Source: Streptomyces africanus (GTDB taxonomy: Bacteria > Actinomycetota > Actinomycetes > Streptomycetales > Streptomycetaceae). Taken from it: 64,000 bases of DNA. Below are positions 8,151 to 16,677 of this stretch, piece by piece. The notes under the pieces were generated by a model, which ran no database searches, was not told the DNA's origin, and was given only the letters and a program-made list of their open reading frames with translations. Every line of letters starts with the position of its first letter. The first letter of the stretch is position 1. The position numbers and the translations under genes are program-made. Location: contig NZ_MUKA01000080.1 of assembly GCF_002150735.1 (NCBI RefSeq), forward strand, positions 19,505-83,504, in the 5' to 3' direction.

Positions 8151-9152
8151 TTACGAGCCCTCCGCCGAGGTCATTCCCTGGATCCGGCCGAGGATCGTCA
8201 CCTTCGGGCTGCCGCTGCCCTTCGGCGGGTCCAGGGCCACCTCGTTGGAGACGAACTCCATCAGGAGGGACTGCTTGACCTCGCCGTCCGTCAGCGCGAG
8301 GACGTCCTTGTTGGGGATGGGGAACGTCGTGCCCGCGTAGGCCGTCTGCTTCTCGTAGTGCCGTGTCGTGAAGAACACCAGTGCGCCGCCGTCCGCCGTG
8401 CGCAGGGCGAGGGGCTGGTAGTCGCCGTTGGTCAGCGGCTCGTCGATGTACTGGGTGACCAGGCCCGGCTTCTTGGCGTTCTTCGCGCGCAGGGCGCGCC
8501 ACTGGCTGGTGTGGGAGCCGTCGGCGAAGGTGTCCCCGCCGCTCTTGAGGTAGGCCGTGTAGTCCTGGCTCAGGTCGCGGGGGGTGGCGGCCAGGCCGGA
8601 CGAGTTCACCGGGACGGACTCGGCCCAGCCGTTCGCGTCCTTCTTGAACTGCGGGACCTTGCCCGGTGCGACGAGGGTGAGGTACGCGACCTGGAAGGGG
8701 TCGTCCAGGCTGCTGCGGGTGAACACGAGCAGCCAGCGGGCGGCGCCGCCCTTGTTGCCGGCCGCGTCGACGAGGAACCAGCGGGGCCAGCCGGCCTTCT
8801 TGGGGATCGTGTACTTCGCGTCCGTCAGCTTCAGGGGCGTGTGGTTCGGGTTGCCGTCCGGGTTGTTCGTCTTGCCGGCCTTCAGGCGTGCCGAGTCGAT
8901 GTCGGCCAGGGCGCCGGTGGTGTGGTCGGCGTCCAGGGAGGCGTCGTAGGCCTCGTCGGCCGCGTTGTACGCGGTCGTGAACTCCTGGAGGGCCTTGGCG
9001 GCTTCGGCGCGGGTGGTGGACGGGAGGATCTCCCGTTCGCCGTGCACCACGACGCATCCGCTCGCCGTCAACGACAAAGCGGTCACCGAGGCTGCTATGA
9101 GGGCGCTCCGGGCGGACCTGCGGAGCGTTCGAGGGTCGCGATCCCTGCTCAT
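8151..9152 (-). CDS. Conserved lipoprotein of unknown function (DUF8094-like)
   Basis: 333-aa predicted lipoprotein. A basic N-terminus, a hydrophobic stretch and lipobox SLTASGC (Cys33) place it on the outer face of the membrane. The mature protein begins with a helical stretch (TTRAEAAKALQEFTTAYNAA) and continues with mixed alpha/beta sequence containing GWPRWFLVDAA and WLLVFTRSSLDDPFQVAYL. It resembles Streptomyces lipoproteins grouped as DUF8094, but no function is known to me. A long inverted repeat and a dispersed-repeat-like segment lie upstream. It may follow the efe operon in the same direction, but the 368-bp gap argues for a separate promoter. Confidence 0.75.
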   Translation of the reverse strand: MSRDRDPRTLRRSARSALIAASVTALSLTASGCVVVHGEREILPSTTRAEAAKALQEFTTAYNAADEAYDASLDADHTTGALADIDSARLKAGKTNNPDGNPNHTPLKLTDAKYTIPKKAGWPRWFLVDAAGNKGGAARWLLVFTRSSLDDPFQVAYLTLVAPGKVPQFKKDANGWAESVPVNSSGLAATPRDLSQDYTAYLKSGGDTFADGSHTSQWRALRAKNAKKPGLVTQYIDEPLTNGDYQPLALRTADGGALVFFTTRHYEKQTAYAGTTFPIPNKDVLALTDGEVKQSLLMEFVSNEVALDPPKGSGSPKVTILGRIQGMTSAEGS

Positions 9153-9255
9153 CGGGTTCCTTCACCTTCCCCTTTCCGGAGGCGAACCCTACCGGGTGCC
9201 TCCGGCGGTTGGGCGGGGGGTCTGCGCCTGCGGCTGGCTCGTGGGTCGGGGCCGC

Positions 9256-9350
9256 GCCGGGGGGTGTCCGTCCTCGGAACGGCGCGATGGGGTCGGATAC
9301 CGACTGACTGGCGTTGACGCGCCAACCGCTGCGGGCGGACACCCCCCGGC
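9256..9350. repeat. Perfect 15-bp inverted repeat with 65-nt loop
   Basis: Arms GCCGGGGGGTGTCCG (9256-9270) and CGGACACCCCCCGGC (9336-9350) are exact reverse complements. The loop contains a shorter palindromic section around GTTGACGCGCCAAC. The element lies in the 368-bp gene-free stretch between efeU and the lipoprotein gene, about 100 bp upstream of the latter's start. It could be a regulatory RNA structure, a terminator for leftward efe transcripts, or a decayed small mobile repeat. Confidence 0.8.
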
Positions 9351-9400
9351 ACGTCCCCTTGCCGCCGTAGGCGACCGCGGGTGCGTCGTGGCCGCCGTAG

Positions 9401-9520
9401 CTGCGGGCAGTCGTGCCTCCCCCAGTGCCTTAAGGGCCTGGGAGGTGCCCCCAGGCGGCACGGGTGGGCGCAGCGGCACCTCGTCGCGCCGAGTTGCGCA
9501 GCGCCCCCGCCTCAGCGGCG
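9401..9520. repeat. Probable dispersed Streptomyces intergenic repeat
   Basis: The stretch running CTGCGGGCAGTCGTGCC, CCTGGGAGGTGCCCCCAGG, GGTGGGCGCAGCGGCACC has the look of short palindromic sequences found between many Streptomyces genes (recalled, not searched). A hairpin CCTGGG / CCCAGG lies at 9437-9455. It starts next to the efeU stop at 9521, so it may also end efe transcripts. No ORF with coding character was seen between 9153 and 9520. Confidence 0.5.
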
Positions 9521-10366
9521 TCAGACCTTGTCGCGTACCGGTGTCGGTGTCGTCCGGCGGCGTCCGAAGTCCGTCGGGGCCAGGAACAGGGCCAGGGTCG
9601 GGATCAGGTACAGCAGCCACACCGTGACCTGGAGGACCGTCGGGTCGGGCTGGAAGTTGAAGATGCCCTTCAGGAGGGTGCCGTACCAGCTGGACGGATC
9701 GACGGTGTCGCTGATGTCGAACGCCAGGTTCTTCTCGCCCGGCAGGAAGCGGGCCTCCTGCAAGTCGTGGAAGCCGTACGCCAGTACACCCGCCGCGACG
9801 ACGACCAGCATGCCGCCGGTCCAGGTGAAGAACCGGGCGAGATTGATGCGCAGGGCGCCCCGGTAGAACAGCCAGCCCAGGAGGACCGCCGTCAACAGGC
9901 CCAGGGCGACGCCGAGAAGGGGACGCGGGCTGCCGTCGCTCGCCGCGTGGACCGACGCCCAGACGAACAGGGCCGTTTCCAGGCCCTCCCGGCCCACCGC
10001 CAGGAACGCCGTGGCGACCAGCGCGCCCGTACCCATGGCGAGGGCCGCGTCCAGCTTGCCGTGCAGTTCGGACTTCAGGTGCCGGGCGGTGCGCCGCATC
10101 CAGAACACCATCCACGTCACCAGAGCGACCGCGAGGATCGACAGGGACCCGCCGAGGGCCTCCTGCGCCTCGAACGTCAGCTCCTGGGAGCCGAATTCGA
10201 GGGCGCAGCCGAAGCCGAGCGCGAGGGCGAGCGCGATGCCGATGCCGATCCAGATCGGGCGCAGCGCGTCCCTGCGGTCCGTCTTGACCAGGTAGGCGAT
10301 GAGGATGCAGACGACGAGGCTCGCCTCCAGGCCCTCGCGCAGACCGATCAGGTAGTTGGAGAACAA
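9521..10366 (-). CDS. efeU: Iron permease EfeU (FTR1/Fip1 family)
   Basis: About 281-aa polytopic membrane protein with seven hydrophobic segments that carries iron across the membrane in the EfeUOB system. Two REGLE motifs typical of FTR1-type permeases are present: LREGLEASL in the first helix and GREGLETALF in the middle of the protein. The start is best placed at TTG 10366 (or CTG 10369), 6-10 nt after AAGGAGG, itself inside the end of efeB. efeB ends at 10372, so the two genes are tightly coupled. It is last in the operon efeO-efeB-efeU. Confidence 0.92.
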   Translation of the reverse strand: MFSNYLIGLREGLEASLVVCILIAYLVKTDRRDALRPIWIGIGIALALALGFGCALEFGSQELTFEAQEALGGSLSILAVALVTWMVFWMRRTARHLKSELHGKLDAALAMGTGALVATAFLAVGREGLETALFVWASVHAASDGSPRPLLGVALGLLTAVLLGWLFYRGALRINLARFFTWTGGMLVVVAAGVLAYGFHDLQEARFLPGEKNLAFDISDTVDPSSWYGTLLKGIFNFQPDPTVLQVTVWLLYLIPTLALFLAPTDFGRRRTTPTPVRDKV

Positions 10367-10371
10367 CAGGC

Positions 10372-11616
10372 TCAGGCCTCCTTGGAGAACAGCGTCCGGC
10401 CCCACCAGTCGTCCTTGTCACGGACGCCCGGCGGGATGGCGAAGAGCGCCGAACCCACGTGCTGGATGTACTCGTTGAGCGCGTCCGTGGCCAGGTTGCG
10501 CTGGATCGGGATGAAGCCCTTGCGGACGTCGCGCTGGTAGGCCAGGAAGAACAGGCCCGCGTCCAGGCGGCCCAGTCCGTCCGTGCCGTCGGTGAAGGAG
10601 TAGCCGCGGCGCAGGATCGTCGCCCCGTGGTTGGCGTCGGGGTGTGCGAGCCGGACGTGCGCGTCGGGCTTCATGGCCTTCAGGAACGGCTCGTCGCGCT
10701 CCTTCGCCTTGCCGACCGGGGCGCCCTCGCCCTTGTCCCGGCCGAAGATGTCCTCCTGCTCCTGGAGCGAGGTGCGGTCCCAGGTCTCGATGTGCATGCG
10801 GATGCGGCGGGCGACGAGGTAGGAGCCGCCCCGCATCCAGGCCGGGTCGTCCGTGTCGTCCACCCAGACGAACTTCTTCAGGCGGTCCGTCTCCGTGCCC
10901 GCGATGTTGCGGGTGCCGTCCTTGAAGCCCATCAGGTTGCGCGGCGTCTGCGCCTCGGGTGTCGTCGACGACGTCTTGCCGAAGCCGAGCTGCGACCAGC
11001 GGATGACGACCTTGCCGAAGCCGATGCGGGCCAGGTTGCGGACGGCGTGCACGGCGACCTGCGGATCGTCCGCGCAGGCCTGGACGCACAGGTCGCCCCC
11101 GCTGCGGTTCTTGTCCAGGTTGTCGCCCGCGAACTTCGGCAGGTCCACGAGGGCGGCCGGCCGTTGCTCCGCCAGGCCGAACTTCTCGAAGAGGCTCGGG
11201 CCGAAGCCGATCGTGAGGGTCAGGCGGGAGGGCTTGAGGTCCAGGGCCTCGCCGGTGTCGTCCGGGGGCGCTTCGGGGAGGCCGCCGAAGCCGCCCTCGC
11301 CCACCGGGCGCCCGGCCGTCATACGGCGGGCGGCTTCCGTCCAGTCCTTCAGCAGCTGGACGAACTCCGCCCGGTCGTCGGTCGTCACGTCGAACGCCGC
11401 GAAGTGCAGCCGGTCCTGGACCGGGGTGGCGATGCCCGCCTGGTGCGGGCCGTGGAAGGCGATCGCGGTTCCGGTGTCCGGCGCGGGCTCGTCGTCGGTG
11501 CGGGCCATCGCCACGGCTCCGCCCGCCGCGGCGGCGCCGAGGGCCAGGCCCGCGCCGCCCCAGCCGAGCAGGGCGCGCCGGGAGGGGGAGTGGGAGGGGG
11601 TGTCGTTGTCCGTCAT
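10372..11616 (-). CDS. efeB: EfeB, Tat-exported DyP-type heme peroxidase
   Basis: 414-aa dye-decolorizing-type peroxidase that serves iron uptake outside the membrane. A Tat signal (SRRALLGWGGAGLALG, residues 12-27) is followed by the peroxidase fold. The hallmark GxxDG is GFKDG at residues 230-234 (catalytic Asp233), followed by GTRNI. The C-terminal half holds the heme-ligand region AHPDANHGATILRRGYSF and the segment LFFLAYQRDVRKGFIPIQ. It starts 14 bp after efeO and its stop precedes the efeU start. It oxidises ferrous iron or acts on heme in studied systems; which applies here is not visible. Confidence 0.94.
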   Translation of the reverse strand: MTDNDTPSHSPSRRALLGWGGAGLALGAAAAGGAVAMARTDDEPAPDTGTAIAFHGPHQAGIATPVQDRLHFAAFDVTTDDRAEFVQLLKDWTEAARRMTAGRPVGEGGFGGLPEAPPDDTGEALDLKPSRLTLTIGFGPSLFEKFGLAEQRPAALVDLPKFAGDNLDKNRSGGDLCVQACADDPQVAVHAVRNLARIGFGKVVIRWSQLGFGKTSSTTPEAQTPRNLMGFKDGTRNIAGTETDRLKKFVWVDDTDDPAWMRGGSYLVARRIRMHIETWDRTSLQEQEDIFGRDKGEGAPVGKAKERDEPFLKAMKPDAHVRLAHPDANHGATILRRGYSFTDGTDGLGRLDAGLFFLAYQRDVRKGFIPIQRNLATDALNEYIQHVGSALFAIPPGVRDKDDWWGRTLFSKEA

Positions 11617-11630
11617 GGCGGGCGGCCCCT

Positions 11631-12779
11631 CTACTTCGCGACGGCGGCGGCGAGCTTCGACAGGGGCTCCGCCAGCGCGTTGACCGCGTCCGAGAGCTCC
11701 TTGCGGTCGGCCTTGCCGACCTTGTCGTAGGAGGTGAAGTCGTACGACGTCGTGTCCGGGCGGTACTTGTCGAGCAGCGTGTTCAAGGTGGCGAACTGCT
11801 TGTCCAGTTCCGTGGTGAGGGCCTTGTCGTTCTCCTGCGCGACCGGCTTCAGCAGCTCGTAGGACTTCTGCGCGCCCTCGACGTTGGCCTTGAAGTCGAC
11901 CAGGTCGGTGTGCGAGTAGCGCTCCTCCTCGCCGGTGACCTTGCCGGTGGCGACCTCGTCGAGGAGTTCCTTGGCGCCGTTGGCCATCGAGGTCGGGGTG
12001 ATGTCGGCCTTGCCGACCCGCTCCTGCCAGTCCTTCAGGTCGGTGATGAGCCGGTCGGCGAGCTCCTTCTCCCGGTCGCCGATCTTCTTGTCCTGCCAGA
12101 GGGCCTTCTCCAGGCGGTGCCAGCCGGTCCAGTCCTTCGCCGGGTCCTGGCCGGCCTCCAGGCCGTCCTCGCGGACGTCGACCTTGGGGTCGATGTCGCC
12201 GAAGGACTCGGCGACCGGCTCGGTGCGCTCCCAGCCGATGCGGGAGGGCGCGTAGGCCTTCTTCGCGGCGTCCAGGTCGCCGTCCTTGACGGCCCGGGCG
12301 AAGGTCTCGGCCTTGGGCAGGGTCCCGTCGGCCTGCTCCTGCGTGTAGGCGCGGTAGGCCGCCACGGCCTCGTCCAGGCGCGGGTCGCGCTTGACCGCCT
12401 TGCCGCCGGTGGCCTTGACGGCCTGGCGGATGCCCTTGCCCTTCATGCCGGGCTTGCAGGCGATCTGGTATTCGCCGGCCTTCACCTCGGCGGTGACCCG
12501 CTGCTTGGTGCCGGGGCCTATGTTCTCCCGCTCGGTGACCACGCGGTCGTCGGGGAAGAGCACGTAGACCTCGGTGACCTTGGAACCCTTGTTCTCGACG
12601 GCCAGTTCGACGTGCCCGGCGGGGAACTCCTTCTTCGACACCTCGCACTTGTCGTCCGTGGCCGTCACGTGGACCACATGGTCGCCGTCCTTGGCGTTGC
12701 TCTTCTCCGTACAGCCGGTGACAGCGGTCAGAGCCGCCGCTGCGGCGATCACGACGGATACAGGGCTGGCGGGTCGCAT
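11631..12779 (-). CDS. efeO: EfeO, iron-binding lipoprotein with cupredoxin and M75 domains
   Basis: 382-aa component of the EfeUOB iron importer. Lipobox AVTGC (Cys23) predicts a lipid anchor. The N-terminal part (about residues 30-130) is the cupredoxin-like domain with a single Cys (DDKCEVSKKEF) and YQIACKPGMKGKG. The C-terminal part is the imelysin/M75 domain, with the metal-binding HxxE as WHRLEKALW near residue 220. First gene of the operon, with an iron box immediately upstream, so expression should rise in low iron. Confidence 0.94.
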   Translation of the reverse strand: MRPASPVSVVIAAAAALTAVTGCTEKSNAKDGDHVVHVTATDDKCEVSKKEFPAGHVELAVENKGSKVTEVYVLFPDDRVVTERENIGPGTKQRVTAEVKAGEYQIACKPGMKGKGIRQAVKATGGKAVKRDPRLDEAVAAYRAYTQEQADGTLPKAETFARAVKDGDLDAAKKAYAPSRIGWERTEPVAESFGDIDPKVDVREDGLEAGQDPAKDWTGWHRLEKALWQDKKIGDREKELADRLITDLKDWQERVGKADITPTSMANGAKELLDEVATGKVTGEEERYSHTDLVDFKANVEGAQKSYELLKPVAQENDKALTTELDKQFATLNTLLDKYRPDTTSYDFTSYDKVGKADRKELSDAVNALAEPLSKLAAAVAK

Positions 12780-12798
12780 GAAAGCTCCAGGTTACGGG

Positions 12799-12818
12799 GA
12801 AGGTGAGGCTCACCTAAG
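12799..12818. promoter_or_regulatory. Iron box (DmdR/IdeR operator) for efeOBU
   Basis: AAGGTGAGGCTCACCTAA at 12800-12817 closely matches the 19-bp actinobacterial iron box (consensus TTAGGTTAGGCTAACCTAA and variants). It sits 21 bp upstream of the efeO ATG and would let the iron-loaded DtxR-family repressor (DmdR1 in Streptomyces) block the operon. TAAGGATTACCT follows at 12824-12835 and may be part of the promoter. Confidence 0.88.
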
Positions 12819-12969
12819 CCAGATAAGGATTACCTGAGTGGCTCAAAATCGCTGCCATGAACTAGTCAAGGGGAGGTCAAAAGTCGCGCTTCGGGAGGAT
12901 CGGCCGACGGCCGGTGCTGCTCGGCCGCCTGGGACGACCTGGCCGCCCGGGCGATGTTTGAATGCCCCC

Positions 12970-13614
12970 GTGACTGACTACGACGTGCTCCGCGTCTTCT
13001 GTGGCCCGGACGGTGGATACGGCAATGAACTCGGTGTCGTACGCGAGGGCTCCGTGCTGCCCGGGCGGAGCGAGCGGCAGGCGTTCGCCGCGAAGCTCGG
13101 GTTCAGCGAGACCGTCTTCGTCGACGACCCCGAGCGCGGGGTGATCGACATCTACACGCCCACCCTGCGCCTGCCCTTCGCCGGGCACCCGTGTGTCGGG
13201 ACGGCCTGGCTGCTCGACGTGCCCGAACTGGTCACACCCGCCGGGGTGGTCGGTGCCCGGCAGGACGGGGAGTTCTGCTGGATCGAGGCGCGGGCGGAGT
13301 GGGTGCCGCAGCGCACCCTGCGGCAGTACGGCAGCGCCGCCGAGGTCGACGGCCTGGCCGTGCCGCCGCCGGGGGAGTGGGTGTACGCCTGGGCGTGGCA
13401 GGACGAGCCCGCCGGACGGGTGCGGGCCCGGGCTTTCCCCGGGCGCGGGGACGGGATCGACGAGGACGAGGCGACCGGGGCGGCGGCCCTGCTGCTCACC
13501 GACCGGCTCGGCCGGGCCCTCAACATCACCCAGGGCGCGGGTTCCCAGATCCTCACCGCACCCCAGCCGGGCGGCTGGACCGAGGTCGGCGGCCGGGTGC
13601 GCCTCGAACGCTGA
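12970..13614 (+). CDS. PhzF-family isomerase-like protein (short form)
   Basis: 214-aa member of the PhzF / diaminopimelate-epimerase-like fold. Recognisable blocks are YDVLRVFCGPDGGYGNELGV at the start, RLPFAGHPCVGTAWLL (the family GHP block) and DEDEATGAAALLL in the second half. PhzF proteins are usually 260-300 aa, so this one is short, mainly in the second lobe. The GTG at 12970 is preferred because sequence upstream of it is not family-like. It is divergent from the efe operon with 190 bp between. Substrate unknown. Confidence 0.8.
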   Translation: MTDYDVLRVFCGPDGGYGNELGVVREGSVLPGRSERQAFAAKLGFSETVFVDDPERGVIDIYTPTLRLPFAGHPCVGTAWLLDVPELVTPAGVVGARQDGEFCWIEARAEWVPQRTLRQYGSAAEVDGLAVPPPGEWVYAWAWQDEPAGRVRARAFPGRGDGIDEDEATGAAALLLTDRLGRALNITQGAGSQILTAPQPGGWTEVGGRVRLER

Positions 13615-13681
13615 CCCGGGCGCGCGCGAGATCGACACCGGGACCGCCGATCCGGAGTACCGCCTGTCCCCGCCGGCCGGT

Positions 13682-14539
13682 CTACGGCAGCGTGAGGATC
13701 TCCGCGCCCGAGTCCGTCACCACCAGTGTGTGCTCGAACTGGGCCGTCCGCTTGCGGTCCTTGGTCACGACCGTCCAGCCGTCGTCCCACATGTCGTACT
13801 CGTGCGTCCCGAGCGTCAGCATCGGCTCGATCGTGAACGTCATCCCCGGCTGGATGACCGTCGTCGCGTGCGGGCTGTCGTAGTGCGGGATGATCAGGCC
13901 CGAGTGGAACGACGAGTTGATGCCGTGGCCGGTGAAGTCCCGGACCACCCCGTAGCCGAAGCGCTTGGCGTACGACTCGATGACCCGGCCGATGACGTTG
14001 ATCTGCCGGCCCGGCTTGACCGCCTTGATCGCCCGGTCGAGGGACTCCCGGGTCCGCTCCACCAGCAGCCGCGACTCCTCGTCGACGTCACCGACCAGGT
14101 AGGTGGCGTTGTTGTCGCCGTGCACGCCGCCGATGTACGCCGTCACGTCCAGGTTGACGATGTCGCCGTCGCGCAGGACGGTCGAGTCCGGGATGCCGTG
14201 GCAGATGACCTCGTTGACGCTGGTGCACAGCGACTTCGGAAAGCCCCGGTAGCCGAGCGTCGAGGGGTAGGCGCCGTGGTCGCACATGTACTCGTGCGCC
14301 ACCCGGTCCAGTTCGTCGGTGGTCACCCCGGGGGCGATCAGCTTCGCGGCCTCCGCCATCGCCCGGGCGGCGATCCGGCCGGCGAGCCGCATCGCCTCGA
14401 TCGTCTCGGGCGTCTGCACCTCCGGTCCGGTGTACGGCGTCGGCGCGGGCTTGCCGACGTACTCGGGGCGGCGGATGTTTCCGGGCACGGGACGGGTGGG
14501 GGACAGCTCCCCCGGTACGAGCAGCGACTGGCCAGACAT
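13682..14539 (-). CDS. map: Type I methionine aminopeptidase
   Basis: 285-aa enzyme that removes the initiator methionine from new proteins in the cytosol. Metal ligands are recognisable: Asp in [10 protein letters not shown], Asp in GVHGDNNAT, His in [11 protein letters not shown], Glu in FTIEPML and Glu in QFEHTLVV. An N-terminal extension of about 45 residues ([19 protein letters not shown]) is of the kind seen in actinobacterial MapB-like forms. The start is set at ATG 14539; upstream in-frame codons do not look family-like. Confidence 0.93.
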   Translation of the reverse strand: MSGQSLLVPGELSPTRPVPGNIRRPEYVGKPAPTPYTGPEVQTPETIEAMRLAGRIAARAMAEAAKLIAPGVTTDELDRVAHEYMCDHGAYPSTLGYRGFPKSLCTSVNEVICHGIPDSTVLRDGDIVNLDVTAYIGGVHGDNNATYLVGDVDEESRLLVERTRESLDRAIKAVKPGRQINVIGRVIESYAKRFGYGVVRDFTGHGINSSFHSGLIIPHYDSPHATTVIQPGMTFTIEPMLTLGTHEYDMWDDGWTVVTKDRKRTAQFEHTLVVTDSGAEILTLP

Positions 14540-14597
14540 GCCAGCGAGTCTAACCAGCGGCCATGGGGGAACATGACGATGGCGAGAGGAGCTGGTC

Positions 14598-14828
14598 ATG
14601 GCCCTGTTCAAGAAGCGGACGGTCGGCAAACCGGGTGAGTGGTACTACTGCCTGGAACACAAAAAGGTCGAGGAGGGGCCGGAATGCCCCAACAAGGACC
14701 GGTTCGGCCCGTACGCCTCCCGCACGGAAGCCGAACACGCGATGGAGACCGCCCGCGCACGCAACCTGCAGTGGGAGAACGACCCCAAGTGGCACGACGC
14801 CCCGGCGGGCGGCCGTAACGAGGAGTAG
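14598..14828 (+). CDS. Small conserved actinobacterial protein with CxnC pair
   Basis: 76-aa hydrophilic protein ([20 protein letters not shown] at residues 13-32) with two cysteines 11 apart, a [17 protein letters not shown] segment and an acidic end. The [15 protein letters not shown] region could be half of a metal-binding knuckle, but only two Cys are present. No signal peptide. AGGAG lies upstream of the ATG. A strong hairpin follows the stop. Function unknown. Confidence 0.85.
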   Translation: MALFKKRTVGKPGEWYYCLEHKKVEEGPECPNKDRFGPYASRTEAEHAMETARARNLQWENDPKWHDAPAGGRNEE

Positions 14829-14838
14829 GCGCATCCCG

Positions 14839-14865
14839 GCGGCTGCGCGCGCCCCGCGCAGCCGC
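14839..14865. terminator. Bidirectional hairpin between convergent genes
   Basis: Perfect 11-bp stem GCGGCTGCGCG / CGCGCAGCCGC with loop CGCCC, starting 10 bp after the stop at 14828 and located between that gene and the convergent gene ending at 14912. No U-tract, as is common in high-GC organisms. Confidence 0.75.
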
Positions 14866-14911
14866 ACCACCGGCGCGGAGCACCGTCCTGGGACGGCCGG
14901 TCCCGCCGCCC

Positions 14912-15514
14912 CTACCAGCGCGCCGGCGGCGGGGCCGTCAGGTGTTCCGCCAGTCTCGCCACCCTGTCCCGGAAGCGGCGCCGGCCGCGCGGTGTCGGCA
15001 GGGCGTTCTCCCCGGCCGCCGCGCTGACCAGGTGCTGCACCGTGTCCAGGTCGAGCTCCGAGCCGTCGGGGACGGCCAGACACTCGTGGGCCATCGCCGG
15101 CAGCTCGCCCTCACCGGGGCCGAGGCACAGCACCGTCGCCCCGGCGCGCCGGGCGTCGGACACCCGTTCAAGGAGGGGTGAGGCCGGGCCCTCGGGGGAC
15201 ACCACCAGCAGCGTCTCGCCCCGCCGGGCCGCCTCCAGCCGCCCGAGGCCGACCGCCAGATGCGCCGGGTCCGAGGGGCGCGCGTCATGCCGTACCAGCG
15301 TCGGGGCCAGCTCCGGGGTGCCCGACCACGCCGCCTCGTCCACCAGGTGCGCCGCCAGGTGCCACGGCTCGAACTCCGGCGTGCCGACGAGCAGCAGCCC
15401 GCCGCCGTGCGACACCACCGACCCCCGCAGCGCGCCGGCGAACCGCCGCGTGGCGCCCAGCCACTCCGTCCCGACGAGCACTTCCCGCAACAGCGCGACC
15501 CGTACGGCATCCAT
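14912..15514 (-). CDS. Unknown protein with SIS-like pattern
   Basis: 200-aa protein, no signal or membrane segment. The stretch RRGETLLVVSPEGPASPLLERV followed by SDARRAGATVLCLG and a late MAHECLAVPDGSELDLDT resembles the back half of a sugar-isomerase (SIS) domain, where a Ser/Thr loop binds a phosphosugar. The match is by eye and weak. The C-terminal 30 residues are basic (RGRRRFRDRVARLAEHL). Start ATG 15514. Neighbours give no strong hint. Confidence 0.65.
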   Translation of the reverse strand: MDAVRVALLREVLVGTEWLGATRRFAGALRGSVVSHGGGLLLVGTPEFEPWHLAAHLVDEAAWSGTPELAPTLVRHDARPSDPAHLAVGLGRLEAARRGETLLVVSPEGPASPLLERVSDARRAGATVLCLGPGEGELPAMAHECLAVPDGSELDLDTVQHLVSAAAGENALPTPRGRRRFRDRVARLAEHLTAPPPARW

Positions 15515-15700
15515 ACGACCGCATCCTGCCCGAACCGGTCACGCGTGACGCGGAATTCACCACGGATTAGCCCGGCTTGGGCAGAGGGACCGGTCATCCG
15601 TACCCTCGTCGAACGCCCGGGCACCTTGCTCGTCTTCCGGCGGGTGTCCGTGACGGAGCTGACCTGAGGCGATGGCGGCGGCGGACGTAGAGTCAGGGCC

Positions 15701-16420
15701 ATGACCTCTACCGACAGTGCTGCCACCGACAACGCCCAGAAGGCCCCCGTCAAGGACCCCTGGGACCTGCCCGACGTCTCCGGACTCGTCGTCGGGGTGC
15801 TCGGCGGGACCGGGCCGCAGGGCAAGGGCCTCGCCTACCGGCTCGCCCGGGCCGGACAGAAGGTGATCATCGGCTCGCGGGCGGCCGAGCGCGCACAGGC
15901 CGCCGCGGAGGAGCTCGGTCACGGCGTCGAGGGCGCCGACAACGCCGAGACCGCGCGCCGCAGCGACATCGTGATCGTCGCCGTGCCGTGGGACGGCCAC
16001 GGCAAGACGCTTCAGTCACTGCGCGAGGAACTGGCCGGCAAGCTCGTCGTCGACTGCGTCAACCCGCTCGGCTTCGACAAGAAGGGCGCCTACGCGCTCA
16101 AGCCCGAGGAGGGCAGCGCCGCCGAGCAGGCCGCCGCCCTGCTGCCGGACTCCCGGGTCACGGCCGCCTTCCACCACCTGTCGGCCGTGCTGCTCCAGGA
16201 CCCGGAGATCGACGAGATCGACACCGACGTGATGGTGCTCGGCGAGGTCCGCGCCGACGTCGAGATCGTGCAGGCCCTCGCCGGGCGCATCCCCGGCATG
16301 CGGGGCATCTTCGCCGGGCGGCTGCGCAACGCCCACCAGGTGGAGTCGCTGGTGGCGAACCTGATCTCCGTGAACCGCCGGTACAAGGCGCACGCGGGGC
16401 TCCGCGTCACCGACGTGTGA
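15701..16420 (+). CDS. npdG: NADPH-dependent F420 reductase
   Basis: 239-aa oxidoreductase that moves hydride between NADPH and the deazaflavin cofactor F420, supplying F420H2 in the cytosol. The N-terminal Rossmann motif VVGVLGGTGPQGKGLAYRLA and the NADP-phosphate-binding IGSRAAERA follow an actinobacterial 25-residue leader. The family segments IVIVAVPWDGH, VDCVNPLGFDKKG, AFHHLSAVLL and RNAHQVESLVANLISVNRRY are present. It is followed 73 bp later by a small membrane protein in the same direction. Confidence 0.93.
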   Translation: MTSTDSAATDNAQKAPVKDPWDLPDVSGLVVGVLGGTGPQGKGLAYRLARAGQKVIIGSRAAERAQAAAEELGHGVEGADNAETARRSDIVIVAVPWDGHGKTLQSLREELAGKLVVDCVNPLGFDKKGAYALKPEEGSAAEQAAALLPDSRVTAAFHHLSAVLLQDPEIDEIDTDVMVLGEVRADVEIVQALAGRIPGMRGIFAGRLRNAHQVESLVANLISVNRRYKAHAGLRVTDV

Positions 16421-16493
16421 GCCGGTGAGTCCATGGGGGACACTGGACGGCACCAGCAGTGCCCGCAGTGTCCCCCGACAGGAGCCGACCGAC

Positions 16494-16673
16494 ATGCCCC
16501 GCCTCGCCCTCTATGCCCTGATCGTCTGCGTCCTCGCCGTGGCCGCGGCCGTCGTCTCCTTCACGCGGGGCAGCTGGCTGGGGATCGTCTGGGTGCTGCT
16601 GGCCGGCCTGTCGTCCAACATGTGCTGGTACTACGTGAAGCGCGGCAAGCAGGAGAAGTCCGTCACGGGCTGA
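16494..16673 (+). CDS. Small two-helix membrane protein
   Basis: 59-aa protein with two predicted membrane helices (ALYALIVCVLAVAAAVVSF and LGIVWVLLAGLSSNMCW) and a basic C-terminal tail (YYVKRGKQEKSVTG). ATG 16494 follows AGGAG by 9 nt. Its stop lies 4 bp from the stop of the convergent protease gene. Function unknown. Confidence 0.75.
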   Translation: MPRLALYALIVCVLAVAAAVVSFTRGSWLGIVWVLLAGLSSNMCWYYVKRGKQEKSVTG

Positions 16674-16677
16674 CGCC

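Noticed and set aside
10372..12813. Extended 813-aa frame covering efeB and, in a wrong frame, efeO
   Set aside because: Only the part from 11616 down matches DyP peroxidase; the upstream part is the efeO gene in another frame.
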